A stretch of 64,000 nt of DNA, from contig JAHDYR010000003.1 in assembly GCA_019828565.1 (NCBI GenBank), positions 248,001 through 312,000 of the forward strand, read 5' to 3'. Both the position numbers and the translations under genes were made by a program. The DNA comes from Carpediemonas membranifera (taxonomy: Eukaryota > Fornicata). Of this stretch, positions 19,126 to 29,600 are shown piece after piece (position 1 is the stretch's first letter; every line of letters begins with the position of its first letter). The notes under the pieces were generated by a model. The model searched no databases. It was given only the letters and a program-made list of their open reading frames with translations, and was not told the DNA's origin.

Positions 19126-20685
19126 ATGAGTGTTATTGACTCACCGAAGGCCACGGCGTCGAGAACACCATCAAGGAATCGTGCTCCAGTACGTGGACGA
19201 ACAGGGACCTTTGTACCGCAAAATACGGCGCAGTCGCCTTCTGTTCGGTCCAGAACGGCAGCAGCAACACCTAGCAAGCTCAGCATGTCATCAGCACAGC
19301 GTATATGGAAGAATTCATCCACGACGAACACCGAGGAGATCATAGAGCGGCTGGGAGGGATGGTGACCGACGAAACCCAGACCGAAATGACGATATCGTT
19401 CGGCGGACCTGGATCTGGGTCCGGGGCGCATACTGCCCGGCTCCCGACGCCCACATTTAGCGATAGCGAGAGCTCATCGTCGTCTTCCGCCTCCCCTTCG
19501 TCGCCCGGGTCGCCTGGGTCTGAGCGCATCAGTATCCTGCCCACAACACCGGATGCCAGGTCGCCAGTATCGCCTAGATTCAACAGCGTGATGCCTGGAT
19601 CACCATCTCGGTCCATGGTATCGATGCTGCCGCAAGTAACTCCACGCACTTCTGCAATTTCCATGTTTGGCCAGCCGAGTGAGAGGGCCCCCGAGCCGAG
19701 TCCCACGAAAGCAGCTAAGCCCTCTAGGATGCGGCGGGTGCCACCGTCAGACTCTCTGGGTATCACGCTGCCCACGCTCAACTCTGCAGCCCCCAGACTT
19801 CCTTCATCCGCCAGGTCCCCAGACAAAGTAGGCAGACCCTTCCCCAGCCCACAGCAGTCACCAGTGTTATCCAGACGCGACTCAAGACCCCCAAGGGCAC
19901 CTGGTAGCCCAGCCCAGCCGACTCCCACTGCTGAGCTCAGCAGCAGGGTCGGTGGTGCTGACTTCTCCGTTCAATCGGGGCCCAGGGTGTCTAGCCAGCT
20001 CGCCCAGTCAACACAAGCCCAGCCCACACCAGAGAAGCCCGCGACTGCAGAGATTGAGCCCAGCCCCTCCGTCGAAGTGGTGCTCTCTGCTCCTGACGAT
20101 GATATGAGCACGAAGGAGGAGGAGGAGGTCATCTCACCCACGCCCGAGCCGCCCAAGACCCCCGAGCCTGTGGAGAGCGAGCAGATCGTAATGGTCAATT
20201 TTCCTTTCATCAAGAGTCTCCGGCAGAATACTATTGATGAACTCAGAATCGACAAGAGATTGACTCCAATGGCTGCACGACTCACTGCTGCGGCCCTTGA
20301 AGATGCGGGGCGGCTGCAGAAACTTGTCTTCTCCCGCGACTGCTTGGGGGCCGAGACGGATGCTCTGTTCACTGCCTTGTCGACACACAAGGGCCTTAGG
20401 AACCTGTATCTCGGTCAGAACCAGATGAGCGACGTCGTTGTCGGGCGACTGGCTAAGAGTCTGGCTGAAAACCAGACAATCGCCGAGCTGAACCTTTATG
20501 ACAACGACATCACCACCGAGGGCGTCTTTTCTCTGCTCCCGTTCCTCATGGAGAACAGCAGCCTCAAGATGCTCAATCTTAGCTACAACAAGATCGACGG
20601 GGAGGGCGCCAGAAGTCTGAGTCAGGCGATGCGGCTGAATGTCGTCCCCGGCCGACGTGTGGTTCTGAAGGGTAATCCGATTTGA
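19126..20685 (+). CDS. leucine-rich repeat protein with long disordered N-terminus
   Basis: The 519-residue protein has about 350 residues of Ser/Pro/Thr-rich low-complexity sequence with many SP and TP pairs, suggesting phosphorylation by proline-directed kinases. A C-terminal ribonuclease-inhibitor-type LRR block of roughly 150 residues follows (LRNLYLGQNQMSDVVVGRLA, IAELNLYDNDITTEGVFSLL, LKMLNLSYNKIDGEGARSLS). Such LRRs are protein-binding scaffolds, often cytoskeletal in protists. No catalytic motif is seen. A GCATAAATT motif lies about 55 bases after the stop. Confidence 0.7.
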   Translation: MSVIDSPKATASRTPSRNRAPVRGRTGTFVPQNTAQSPSVRSRTAAATPSKLSMSSAQRIWKNSSTTNTEEIIERLGGMVTDETQTEMTISFGGPGSGSGAHTARLPTPTFSDSESSSSSSASPSSPGSPGSERISILPTTPDARSPVSPRFNSVMPGSPSRSMVSMLPQVTPRTSAISMFGQPSERAPEPSPTKAAKPSRMRRVPPSDSLGITLPTLNSAAPRLPSSARSPDKVGRPFPSPQQSPVLSRRDSRPPRAPGSPAQPTPTAELSSRVGGADFSVQSGPRVSSQLAQSTQAQPTPEKPATAEIEPSPSVEVVLSAPDDDMSTKEEEEVISPTPEPPKTPEPVESEQIVMVNFPFIKSLRQNTIDELRIDKRLTPMAARLTAAALEDAGRLQKLVFSRDCLGAETDALFTALSTHKGLRNLYLGQNQMSDVVVGRLAKSLAENQTIAELNLYDNDITTEGVFSLLPFLMENSSLKMLNLSYNKIDGEGARSLSQAMRLNVVPGRRVVLKGNPI

Positions 20686-21008
20686 TACGGTAGTCTTTGC
20701 CTGTCAAGATTGCGCGATTATTGTACGATACGCATAAATTATCCAGTTGAAAGTTTAGTGATTCCGGAGAGACAGGCTGATACGCGTGATTCGGTCGGTA
20801 GGAAATCTGGCTTTCACACGCGGATTATTGCCCATCGCCATTCGACAGTGGTAGTGATGTCTTAACCGGGTAGTGAGACGTTGATTCAGTCACAATATTT
20901 CCACTCCCCCCCGAATCACGAGATTATAATCAGATTCTGTTCCGGGTTGACTGCTCTTGACTTGTCTCGAAAATTCTCAGAGACAATTCCCGCTTCGTTA
21001 TTCCAACA
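20686..21008. other. intergenic region
   Basis: No coding region is seen. The first part contains a putative 3'-end signal (CATAAATT). The AT-richer last 120 bases are likely to be the promoter and leader of the ammonium transporter. Confidence 0.5.
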
Positions 21009-22729
21009 ATGGAGAAGCTTGAGAACCTGTCCCCATACGCGTTCCTCGGGAAGAACGAATATCGTCCCAAGATCGCTCGCGTTGTCGGCTACGCCGCCAC
21101 CATGGCTGGCATGATCGGCCTCGCTGCTCTGTGGTGCTTTGCTCCCAACAGCGACCACCGCAAGTACTACAGCCATGTTCCCGATGGCGCCACTGATGCT
21201 GAGAAGCTTGCTTATAGAATCGAAGAGGGCTGGCGTTTCCTCCAGCTCCTTCTCGTCCTCATGCTCAACTATGTGGGTTTCCCCCTCCTCATGTATGTCC
21301 CCAGCCCCGTCCATAACGCAGGGTTTTCCCCCGTAAGGCCACCTCCTCTGTCCTGGCCTTTGCCTTTAAGACTGCCTCCATTTCTTTCCTCCTGATCACT
21401 TTCCTCCACTCTATGGTCAGCTGGCACTTTGACGACGACGAGATCCCCCTTGTCCACGTCATCCTCGAGGCCTCATTCGGTGTGGCCGCTGCCCAGATTG
21501 TCTTCAGCTCCGTTGAGGGCAACGTTTCCCACTTCCAGGTCGTTGTCATCGCCATCTCCGTCTCTGTCTTTTACACCCTCAACCTCGCCCTCAACGTCCG
21601 CGTCTTCAAGGTCATGGATGTCGGAGGCTCCATCCTCGTCCACCTGTTCGGTGGCCTCTTTGCACTCTCTTGCAACCTCGGCCTCTTTGGCGTCAACTAC
21701 ACTCTTCACCGCGCTGATAAGACCCGCGCCGGCTACAGGGCTCCTGATGATGGTGCCTGGCGCACTGGCGATGCCCTCGGCTACGCTGGTACCCTTATCC
21801 TCTTCGTGACGTGGCCCGCCTTCGCCGCTGGCCTCACCCCTCTCGAGCACTTCTTCGGCTCTGGCTTCAACTGCATCATCGCCCTGTGCGCCTCCTCTGT
21901 CTCTGCCTTCGTCTCCTCGGCCCTCGCTCGCGAGATTGCCAACAAGGACGGCACCTTCCGTTTCGACAACGTTGACATCATCAACGCCACCCTTGCCGGC
22001 GGTGTTGCTGTCGGTGCTACCGTCGACGCTGCCCTCCCCTTCGGTATCTTCGTCCTCCTCGGCGTCTTTGTCGGCTTCGTCTCGTCCTTTGGCTTCACCT
22101 TCGTCTCCCCCTTCCTTCTCAAGAAGATCGGCCTCCACGATACCTGCGGTGTCCTCAACCTCCACGTCATCCCCTCCATCATCGGCATCCTCTGGTCTCT
22201 CCCCGTCATCTATATCATCCTCGATAACGACGGTGGTGACGACGTCCTCTCCTATGCCATCACTGAGGCCCCCCACGACTCTATCGCCGCCTCTGTCGGC
22301 TACCAGATCGCCGGCATGCTCGCCACTATGTTCATCGCCGTCTGCGCTGGCTTCACCACTGGCCTTGTTGCCGGCAAGCTGGACCCCCTAACTTCGTCCA
22401 AGACTTTCGACGACGAGGAGTGGTTCCGTCTCGAGTACCCCGAGATGGAGTCCGCGTCTGAGACTGACGTCGAGGCCCCCCTCGAGCCCATCAAGCCCTC
22501 GGACCCCGTTCCCGAGCCCACCATCATCGACCCCACCGTTGACCCCATCCCCGACGAGACCCCCGAGACTCGCGACGACCAGACCCTGCCCGAGGCCGCC
22601 TCTGCCGACGAGTCTGCCCTGGTCGCTGCCAACGACTCTGAGGGCTCTGTCGTTGATGCTGAGGACCAGCCTATCATCGTTGCCCCCGAGTCCGACGAGG
22701 AGAACCTCCATAGCCTCCACGACGAGTAA
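21009..22729 (+). CDS. Rh-type ammonium transporter
   Basis: With the 29-nt intron 21293-21321 removed, exons 21009-21292 and 21322-22729 encode 563 residues. There are about twelve hydrophobic segments. The pore region resembles Rh/Amt proteins: DVGGSILVHLFGG carries the first pore His, and HDTCGVLNLHVIPSIIG the second, where Rh proteins usually read DTCGVHNLHG. The His of LNLH is retained, but the first His of HNLH is Leu and the next Gly is Val. The protein should move ammonia/ammonium across the plasma or vacuolar membrane. The C-terminal 110 residues are an acidic, Pro-rich cytosolic tail. Third codon positions are strongly C-biased, suggesting high expression. Confidence 0.85.
21293..21321 (+). 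other. 29-nt intron in the ammonium transporter gene
   Basis: It begins GTATGT and ends ATAACGCAG, in phase 2. Removing it joins FPLLM to VFPRKATSS inside a membrane segment and restores one long frame. Without removal the first frame ends about 100 nt downstream. Confidence 0.9.
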
Positions 22730-23131
22730 GACAGTCATAAATGTACTGGTAGTTACCACAGGTCGCAGTTTTGGCAGTTTATTGATTGGATGCTTGATTC
22801 AATCATAAGTCAAGATTCTATCCCTTGATCGACGCGTCAAAGGACTCGAGACTTTCTGGATGGGAGTGTTATAGCGATTGGAATCATGTATGAATTGATA
22901 TCAGTCCAAATATTTGCTTGATTCGCTGACCCGTGGAGCTGATTCGCGTTTGACTTCAAAAGAATCTGTGCTCCATTTTCACTTTTGTGCTAAATCGTGG
23001 GTCTACCCGGCCTGTGAGCTTCAGGGTCCACTCTGGACGTCATTTACGAGGAGCATGTACACCGAGATCTCGCCAAAATCAGTGTATATGGTCAAATCTG
23101 ACTTTACTCAGATCATCCACTTGTTGCCCAA
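22730..23131. other. intergenic region
   Basis: No convincing gene is seen. TCATAAATG occurs just after the transporter stop. The rest is AT-richer and upstream of the amylase gene. Confidence 0.5.
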
Positions 23132-25725
23132 ATGTTTGCAAGAAGCATTACGCTCTTTGCCCTTTTGGCCATCGTTGTGGCAAGCGATTACACCGCTTGG
23201 GCTTCTCCCTCCAACGATGTAGGCATCGCCATCTACTACGCGAAGCCTTCCCAATGGAAGTCCTGCTATCTTCACTACAGCCTCGATGGTAAGACCTGGA
23301 ACACTGTTCCTGGTGACCTTATGGCGCGTTCTCGCCGTTCTGGCTACTCGCAGTTCTACGTTTCCGTTCTTCCTACCGCCACGAAGGTGACATTCGTCAC
23401 TACGAACGGTGAGGGCGCTTGGGACAATAACGGTGGCCGTAACTACGTTGCCACTGGTGCCGGCGCCTATCTTGTTGACAACGGATCAGTGAAACCCGTC
23501 TCTCTTACCTGCCAGGGCTCTCCCATCTGCTCTGGCCACGGCACATGCCACGCCGACGGCCACTGCGTCTGCCAGAAGAGCTGGGGCGGTGAGTCCTGCA
23601 ACCGCCAGTGCCCTGGCGGCAGCAAGCCATGCAACGGTCACGGCTACTGCTCTACCTCTGCCACATGCGTCTGTGACGCCGGTTGGGCCTCCTGCTCCGG
23701 CGTGGACTGCGGCACAAGTGTCTATACTGACAACCAGAACTGCGGCGCCTGCGGTGTTGTCTGCCAGGCCATGCCCAACGATGCTTCTGCCAAGTGTGCC
23801 GGCGGCAAGTGCCTCCGCACCTGCAAGTCCGGCTTCACACTCTGCAGCGACGGCACCTGCCTCGCCAAGTGCCCCGAACCCCCGCTTCCCGGCTGCCAGA
23901 CCTACAACCCGAACAACTGCGTCGGCAATAACATTGACACTCCCGATTCCCTTGCTGCCAACACGTTCCAGACGCCCAAGCCCGGGTCGACTCACTACCA
24001 CCCCTCCTACCAGGCGTACTACCGCATGGTTGGCTGGCCGTCCATCAAGTACTCTGCTGACCGCAAGAGCGCCACTGTCTCGATCAACCTCAAGCAGGCG
24101 TCTGCCCACAAGACCGACAAGATCACCTACGTCTTCAACGGTGTCTCCCAAAGCTCACCCAGCAAGACTTTCGACTCATCTTTCAAGGATACTCTCACGA
24201 TTAAGGTCGTGGCCGATGGCACCGAGACTATCGAGCTCGAACAAGTCAACTTTATCTGGCAAAACGAGCCCCTCGTTCAGCACTGGCCCAATGGTGACTA
24301 CCGTAACGGCCAGAAGGGCGCTGTCGTCGAGCTATTCATGTGGCCGCACATGGACGTTGCTAAGGAGTGCGAGGCCATCGGCAAGGCTGGCTACCTCGGC
24401 GTGAAGATCTCGCCGACCAATGAATACGTCATGTCCACCCAGCCCTTCAACAACGAGCTCAACCCGTGGTACTTCGCATACCAACCGACCTCCTACATCC
24501 TAGAAGGCCGTGGTGGCACCCGTGACCAGCTCCGCACGATGATCACCGAGTGCCGCAAGCAAGGCGTCCGTGTCTACGCTGACGCCGTCATTAACCACAT
24601 GACTGGCTGCGGCAACGACGCCAACTGGGCCCACCGCGACAACCACTGCACCACCTGGCCCGGCAAGCAGACTACCGCTGCCAACATGTCTCCCTACTAC
24701 ACCGAGTGCTTCGACTACATCCCCAACGACAACACGGGGCTGCCCTGGATGGAAGAGTTCCCCGGCGCTGCCTGGCAGAGTGTCGACTTCCACTGCCAGC
24801 GGGCGCTTAACTCTTGGACTGACCCCCTTGACCTGGACGCTGGCTGGCTCACGGGCCTCACTGATCTGAACACTGGAAGGGACAATGTTCGCGGTCGTCT
24901 GGCTGACTATCTCACTCAACTTCTTGGGGCCGGGTTCACCGGCTTCCGTGTTGACGCGGCCAAGCACATCAAGCCAGAGTCTCTCGCTGCTATCTTCGGC
25001 AACCTGCGTCGGAACCTCGGCGGCAAGCTTCCCGAGGACTTCTTCTGCTACCTCGAAGTCCTTACAGGCGGCGAGAAGGATATGCTTCTCTGCGACGGCA
25101 GCTCCGGCTACAACTACGGCGAGGAGCTCGTCGGCCACCTCCAAAAACAGGGCTTTGACGCCGATGACATCGACAAGATCAAGATTTGGTTTAGCCCCTT
25201 CCCCAACGACCCGAACGGTGCCTGCGGCAAGATCTCCCGTAAGCGCCTCGTCATTGAGAACGACGACTCTGGTTAGTACTCCCTCGCTTCTCTCACACAG
25301 ACCAACAGAACCCTGGGTCCTCCTCTCGCGACATGCACGACAAGGGCGTCATCCTCGTCAAGACGGGCGACATTGCCGGACATCGTCACTTTGAGAAGCA
25401 GCTCTTCGACGGACCTAATGGAGTTAACGACAATGCCAACGATTGGCCCATCCGCCTTGTTCTCTCTTCTTACTGGTTCGCTGAGAACGGCGCCATGGCC
25501 CCACCCGACGGCAAGTCTGACTGCAAGCAATGCAAGGTGACCTGTGACGGCTGCAAGACGGTGGAGTATACCCCCGCCTACGTGTACGATGCCTGTGGGT
25601 ACACCAAGCCTGGGTACACCAGGGTGCATCGTGATAAGACCATCATTAACGCCATGCGAGGATGGATGGGGCTCAGCACCAACGAGGCTAACTCTGCCAT
25701 TGGTCTGCCCGACGGCTGCAACTAA
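23132..25725 (+). CDS. secreted modular alpha-amylase (carbohydrate-binding, EGF-like and GH13 domains)
   Basis: With the 29-nt intron 25272-25300 removed, the two exons encode 854 residues. A signal peptide (MFARSITLFALLAIVVAS) is followed by a starch-binding-like beta domain at about residues 25-115, a Cys-rich EGF-like region at about 125-250 (CSGHGTCHADGHCVCQKSWG), another beta domain, and the GH13 barrel from about residue 390. The catalytic nucleophile Asp is in GFRVDAAKHI, the general acid Glu in CYLEVLTG, and the third acidic site is in VIENDDSDQQNPGSSSRDM, formed across the splice site. The enzyme should cleave alpha-1,4 glucans outside the cell or in digestive vacuoles. A CTATAAATC motif follows the stop. 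Confidence 0.88.
25272..25300 (+). other. 29-nt intron in the alpha-amylase gene
   Basis: It begins GTTAGT and ends CTCACACAG, in phase 1. It carries an in-frame TAG and lies next to a catalytic-site motif: splicing makes ENDDS-DQQNPGSSSRDM, as expected for GH13 amylases. Confidence 0.92.
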
Positions 25726-25932
25726 CCAGGTTCTATAAATCACTGCTGACTGAGGGTTGGGTGGCAGTGGCGGTGTTGGGCTGGACGCTGGCTGGTACTT
25801 CTGGCAGAAATATTGCTATGTGTGGTCTCATCATAGCGCAGTGACATGCTGAACGCCACGCGGTGGTTTCCTGTCTCGCCCTCGGGATTGATTTATGTTG
25901 TGGTCTTTTCTGGCAATACGTTCCCGTTGTCC

Positions 25933-27672
25933 ATGAACACGAATCTGCAGCCCGCAATCGTCTTGCTGAAGGATGGAAGCGAACAAGCACAAGGTTCCTC
26001 TCATATACTCACAAACATCAAGGCCTCTAAGGCTGTTTGCGACACAATCAAGACAACCCTTGGCCCAAGAGGCATGGATAAGCTCCTCCAGGGACAGAAC
26101 GGCACTATCGTAAGCAACGATGGTGCTACTATCATGCGCGAGCTCGATGTTGTTCACCCCGCCGCCAAGACCCTTGTCGACATTTCCCGTGCTCAGGACA
26201 TCGAGATCGGTGATGGTACCACCTCTGTCGTGGTTCTTGCTGGCGCTATGCTTGAAGCTGCCCGCCCTTACATCGAGGAGGGCATTCACGCCAACACTAT
26301 CATCTCTACGTTCCGCAAGGGCGGCGAGCTCGCGGCGAAGGTTGTGGAAGCCTTTGCCACAACTCAGGCTACTGATACTGAGGTTCTGCGTCGTCTCGCC
26401 TCCACCTCCATGAACTCCAAGCTGATCTCAGCAAGCAGCAAGTTCCTGTCTCAGCTTGTGGTCGACGCCGTCTCGGTTGACGCCGAGCTTGGCATCAAGA
26501 CCGAGCTTGGCGGCTCGCTCGAGGAGACACAGCTGATCCACGGCATTGCGTTCAAGAGAACGTTCACATATGCCGGTGCCGAACAGCAGGAGAAGCACTT
26601 CGTGAACCCCAAGATCGCGCTCCTCAACGTCGAGCTCGAGCTCAAGGCCGAGAAGGACAATGCTGAGATCCGCATCTCTGATCCCGCTAAGTTCCAGGAG
26701 ATCGTGGCGACCGAGCACGACATCATTCGCTCCAAGCTCGAGACCATCAAGGCAACGGGCGCCAACGTCGTCCTCTCCAAGCTCGCCATCGGTGATCTCG
26801 CCACGCAGTGGTTTGCTGACGAGGGCATGTTCTCTGCCGGCCGAGTCGACGGCGACGACATGAAGCGTCTCGTCGCTGCTACCGGCGGTAAGGTGCTCTC
26901 TACTGTCAACGGCATGAACGCGACACACCTCGGTGTCTGCGAGTCCTTCGACGAGGAGTATCTCGGGTCGACCCCCTACAACTTCTTCCGCGGCTGCCCC
27001 GCTGCCACGCTCATCATCAGAGGTGGTGCTGAGCAGTTTATCGCAGAGACGGAACGCTCGCTCCATGACGCCATCATGGTTGTCCGCCGCTCAATCAAGA
27101 CCACCAACCAGCGCGTCGTTGCTGGTGGCGGAGCCGTTGAGATGGAGATCTCCCGCCAGCTCCAGGAGGCCGCGGGCGAGATCGTCGGCAAGGAGCAATT
27201 CCTTCTCGGCGCGTACGGCAAGGCGTTCGAGACCATCCCCCGCCAGCTCATCGAGAACGCCGGCTTCGACGCCACGACTGTGCTTAACATGCTTCGTACC
27301 GTCCACGCTGAGCCCGACGTCGCCTTTGACTCGACTCAACCCGAGTCTGACTTCAACCGCAACCGGTTTGCTGGTGTCAACATCAAGGAGGAGGGCATCA
27401 TCAACACCCACGCCGCCTTTGTCTGGGAGCCCATCCAGATCAAGCTCAACGCGATCCAGGCCGCCACTGAGGCTGCCTGCCAGATCCTGTCGATCGATAT
27501 GACTGTGTCCAACCCCAAGCACGAGCAGGCCCAGGCCCAGGCCAGGCAAGACCACCACGCGATGCAGCAGAAGATGGCCAACGCCGGCATTACGCCCCAG
27601 GCCGCTGCGGCTGGTATGGGCGGTGGCATGGGCGGCGGCATGAGGCATTTCCAGGGCCGCCGCGGAAGATAA
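25933..27672 (+). CDS. CCT7: T-complex protein 1 subunit eta (CCT7)
   Basis: The 579-residue protein starts MNTNLQPAIVLLKDGSEQAQ, as eta subunits do. It carries the group II chaperonin motifs TLGPRGMDKLL, NDGATIM, IGDGTTSVVVLAG and, near the C-terminus, VWEPIQIKLNAIQAATEAA. The C-terminal tail is Gly/Met-rich (GMGGGMGGGM), as in many CCT subunits. CCT is a hetero-oligomeric ATP-driven folding chamber for actin and tubulin in the cytosol. The frame is open upstream, but the family start is at this ATG. A TAAATAG immediately overlaps the stop. Confidence 0.95.
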   Translation: MNTNLQPAIVLLKDGSEQAQGSSHILTNIKASKAVCDTIKTTLGPRGMDKLLQGQNGTIVSNDGATIMRELDVVHPAAKTLVDISRAQDIEIGDGTTSVVVLAGAMLEAARPYIEEGIHANTIISTFRKGGELAAKVVEAFATTQATDTEVLRRLASTSMNSKLISASSKFLSQLVVDAVSVDAELGIKTELGGSLEETQLIHGIAFKRTFTYAGAEQQEKHFVNPKIALLNVELELKAEKDNAEIRISDPAKFQEIVATEHDIIRSKLETIKATGANVVLSKLAIGDLATQWFADEGMFSAGRVDGDDMKRLVAATGGKVLSTVNGMNATHLGVCESFDEEYLGSTPYNFFRGCPAATLIIRGGAEQFIAETERSLHDAIMVVRRSIKTTNQRVVAGGGAVEMEISRQLQEAAGEIVGKEQFLLGAYGKAFETIPRQLIENAGFDATTVLNMLRTVHAEPDVAFDSTQPESDFNRNRFAGVNIKEEGIINTHAAFVWEPIQIKLNAIQAATEAACQILSIDMTVSNPKHEQAQAQARQDHHAMQQKMANAGITPQAAAAGMGGGMGGGMRHFQGRRGR

Positions 27673-28425
27673 ATAGTAGATGGCCATGAGTCTTTTTGGT
27701 TCTAGTATCTGATTGTTTCCATCTGTCACAATACTAGAAGCTATTGTCGACCACGGCAACACGACTATTCAGTCAATCGAGCAGGTCTGGTAGCAGCTGG
27801 CCTGGTGAACGGCAACGGACTGGGATAAGAAGAATGTGGATTGGGTTTGGCTAGTCACAGGCAAGGTTCGATTGCATCTTGAAGTGATACAGAGGCTGGT
27901 AAATACGTATATTTTTTGAATCCAGAACCGGAAAGTTTAAACAACAAGGGGTTGACATGTCATTTCGGACGACAGCATTCCGCTGGTTAGTTGCTCCCAC
28001 CGTCTGCCACAGCCACGCCTTGAAGTCGTCTGGGGACACAACTCTGGACCCGACCCACATCCTTGGCCAATGTCTCTGTCTTTCTTCTCGGATATGAGAG
28101 TGCTGAATGGTGGTGTTGGTCACCCCATGCCAGTGTTAGCAGTCAGTGGATGGTTGTGGTTGTCAGATATGTTAAGGTGTACCAGACGGGGCGTGTGATG
28201 AATGAAGTGACGACGCTCCCAGCTCCAGCGACGAGGACATGATCAACAGAGCGAATCATACTCGAAAATCGGTAACAGCCAAAACCTCGAAGCAGACTGC
28301 ACCGATCATAAATTCACCTTGAGCTCACCCCCTGAAATTTCGATGAAACAACTGCCTCTACCACAAGTCTGGGGCAATAAATCGAACAGCGAACAGGCCA
28401 TTTAACAGAAGCAGCAGTGCCTGCT
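27673..28425. other. long intergenic region
   Basis: This 750-bp stretch holds no gene I can support. A 90-codon frame on the minus strand (27851-28123) has poor codon bias and no recognisable domain. The region lies between the CCT7 3' end and the convergent AMPK gamma 3' end, so it is not obviously a promoter. A GTTAAATGG lies about 20 bases downstream of the AMPK gamma stop on its strand. Confidence 0.5.
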
Positions 28426-29434
28426 CTACTCCATCGGAACATCCTCGTTTGCGGCAAAAGTGCTCCTCGTTAGATATCCGAGAATATGACGGAGAGAGAT
28501 CACAAACTTCAGCTTCCCAGCGTCGTCAACAATGATAACCCTCGTCAGATGTTGCTCAGCCACCAGCTTGATAACCTCGCCGAACAGCACGCTTGGGGGC
28601 CGACAAATCATGCGAGTATCCTCGGCCTGAACTACAAGAACGTCCTCGAGCTTAACAGTTCCCATATCTCCAAGAGTGGAAGGCAGGGCGCGGGATAGAC
28701 GGATGAAGTCGTTCTTCGAGATGAGCGAAATGACGTGATCATCGTCGTCTACGATGGGGATGGCCGAAATGTGGCGGTCGGTAAGGATTCGGACGGCGTC
28801 GAGGACAAGGGTCGAGCCGCGCACAGTGGGGCAGTTTTCGTCCACGTAGAAGCCCTCTAGCTCATTCACTGGGGTGTCCAACACCTGTGAGGGAAGTCTG
28901 AATCGCGAGACCAAATGGCGGATGAGACGACTGAAAGTGACCGTGAAAATGAGGGACTCCGCGTCACTAGACTGCTTCATCACTGGTATACGGTGAATGT
29001 CGTTCTCGAGAAGGATCTGAGTCGTTTCACTCAGACTCATTTCAGGACGAACAAAGAGGAGCCCCCGGCCTGAATCATACTGATGCATCCAGTCCTTGAG
29101 GATAATGTTGTCCAAGTAGTGGAATATGTGGCTGGATTGAGGCTTGTCGCGGACGAAATGGTCGTATACCATGAGGAATGAGCTCATGATGTCCTTTCCA
29201 GTCCATATACCAGTGTACTTCATCAGTATGGCGTCCCAAACTAGGGCGTGAGTTACTGCTGTGTAAATACGGTGTTGGGGACGAACAGTTGTCGGCGAGC
29301 GTCCTCCAGATCCGGTACAGGCTCATTGTGTTGTCGACGACAATGACACGTCCACTGTCGGGCATCATGTCGTAGCATGTGCTTGTTTTAAAGAAGTCTG
29401 CGATCGTTTCGCTCTGATTATTATCCTCCGTCAT
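28426..29434 (-). CDS. AMP-activated protein kinase gamma subunit
   Basis: Removing the 28-nt intron 29259-29286 joins exons 29434-29287 and 29258-28426 into a 326-residue protein, the normal length of AMPK gamma/Snf4. There are four CBS motifs in two Bateman pairs; CBS1 is YDMMPDSGRVIVVDNTMSLY and continues over the splice as ADNSVTHALVWDAIL. Later repeats include LLENDIHRIPVMK, LTDRHISAIPIVDDD and VAEQHLTRVIIVDD. The subunit senses adenine nucleotides and regulates the kinase catalytic subunit. It shares a short (about 165 bp) divergent promoter region with the CatSper-like gene. Confidence 0.9.
29259..29286 (-). other. 28-nt intron in the AMPK gamma gene
   Basis: On the minus strand it begins GTTCGT and ends TTTACACAG, in phase 1. 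Splicing gives LADNSVTHALVWDAILMKY, the conserved end of CBS1. Confidence 0.92.
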
Positions 29435-29600
29435 TATAGGACGATGTCTGGTGTCTCAACGCTCGTTGCTTTTTATGAAGCACTCAAAAACTGTGGGAGG
29501 GCCTCATAGGACCTGCCATACGCCCTAGAGCATGCCTTGTAGTCTCTTGAGGGCACCCACACTTTCTTGGAAATTGTGCAGGTCGGTATTGCACGAGCAG
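29435..29600. promoter_or_regulatory. bidirectional promoter region
   Basis: This 166-bp gap separates two divergent start codons (AMPK gamma and the CatSper-like gene), so both promoters must lie here or overlap neighbouring coding sequence. I see no conserved core motif. Confidence 0.45.

Noticed and set aside
27851..28123. 90-codon minus-strand frame in the long gap after CCT7
   Set aside because: Codon use is unlike neighbouring genes, there is no recognisable motif, and no intron solution extends it.
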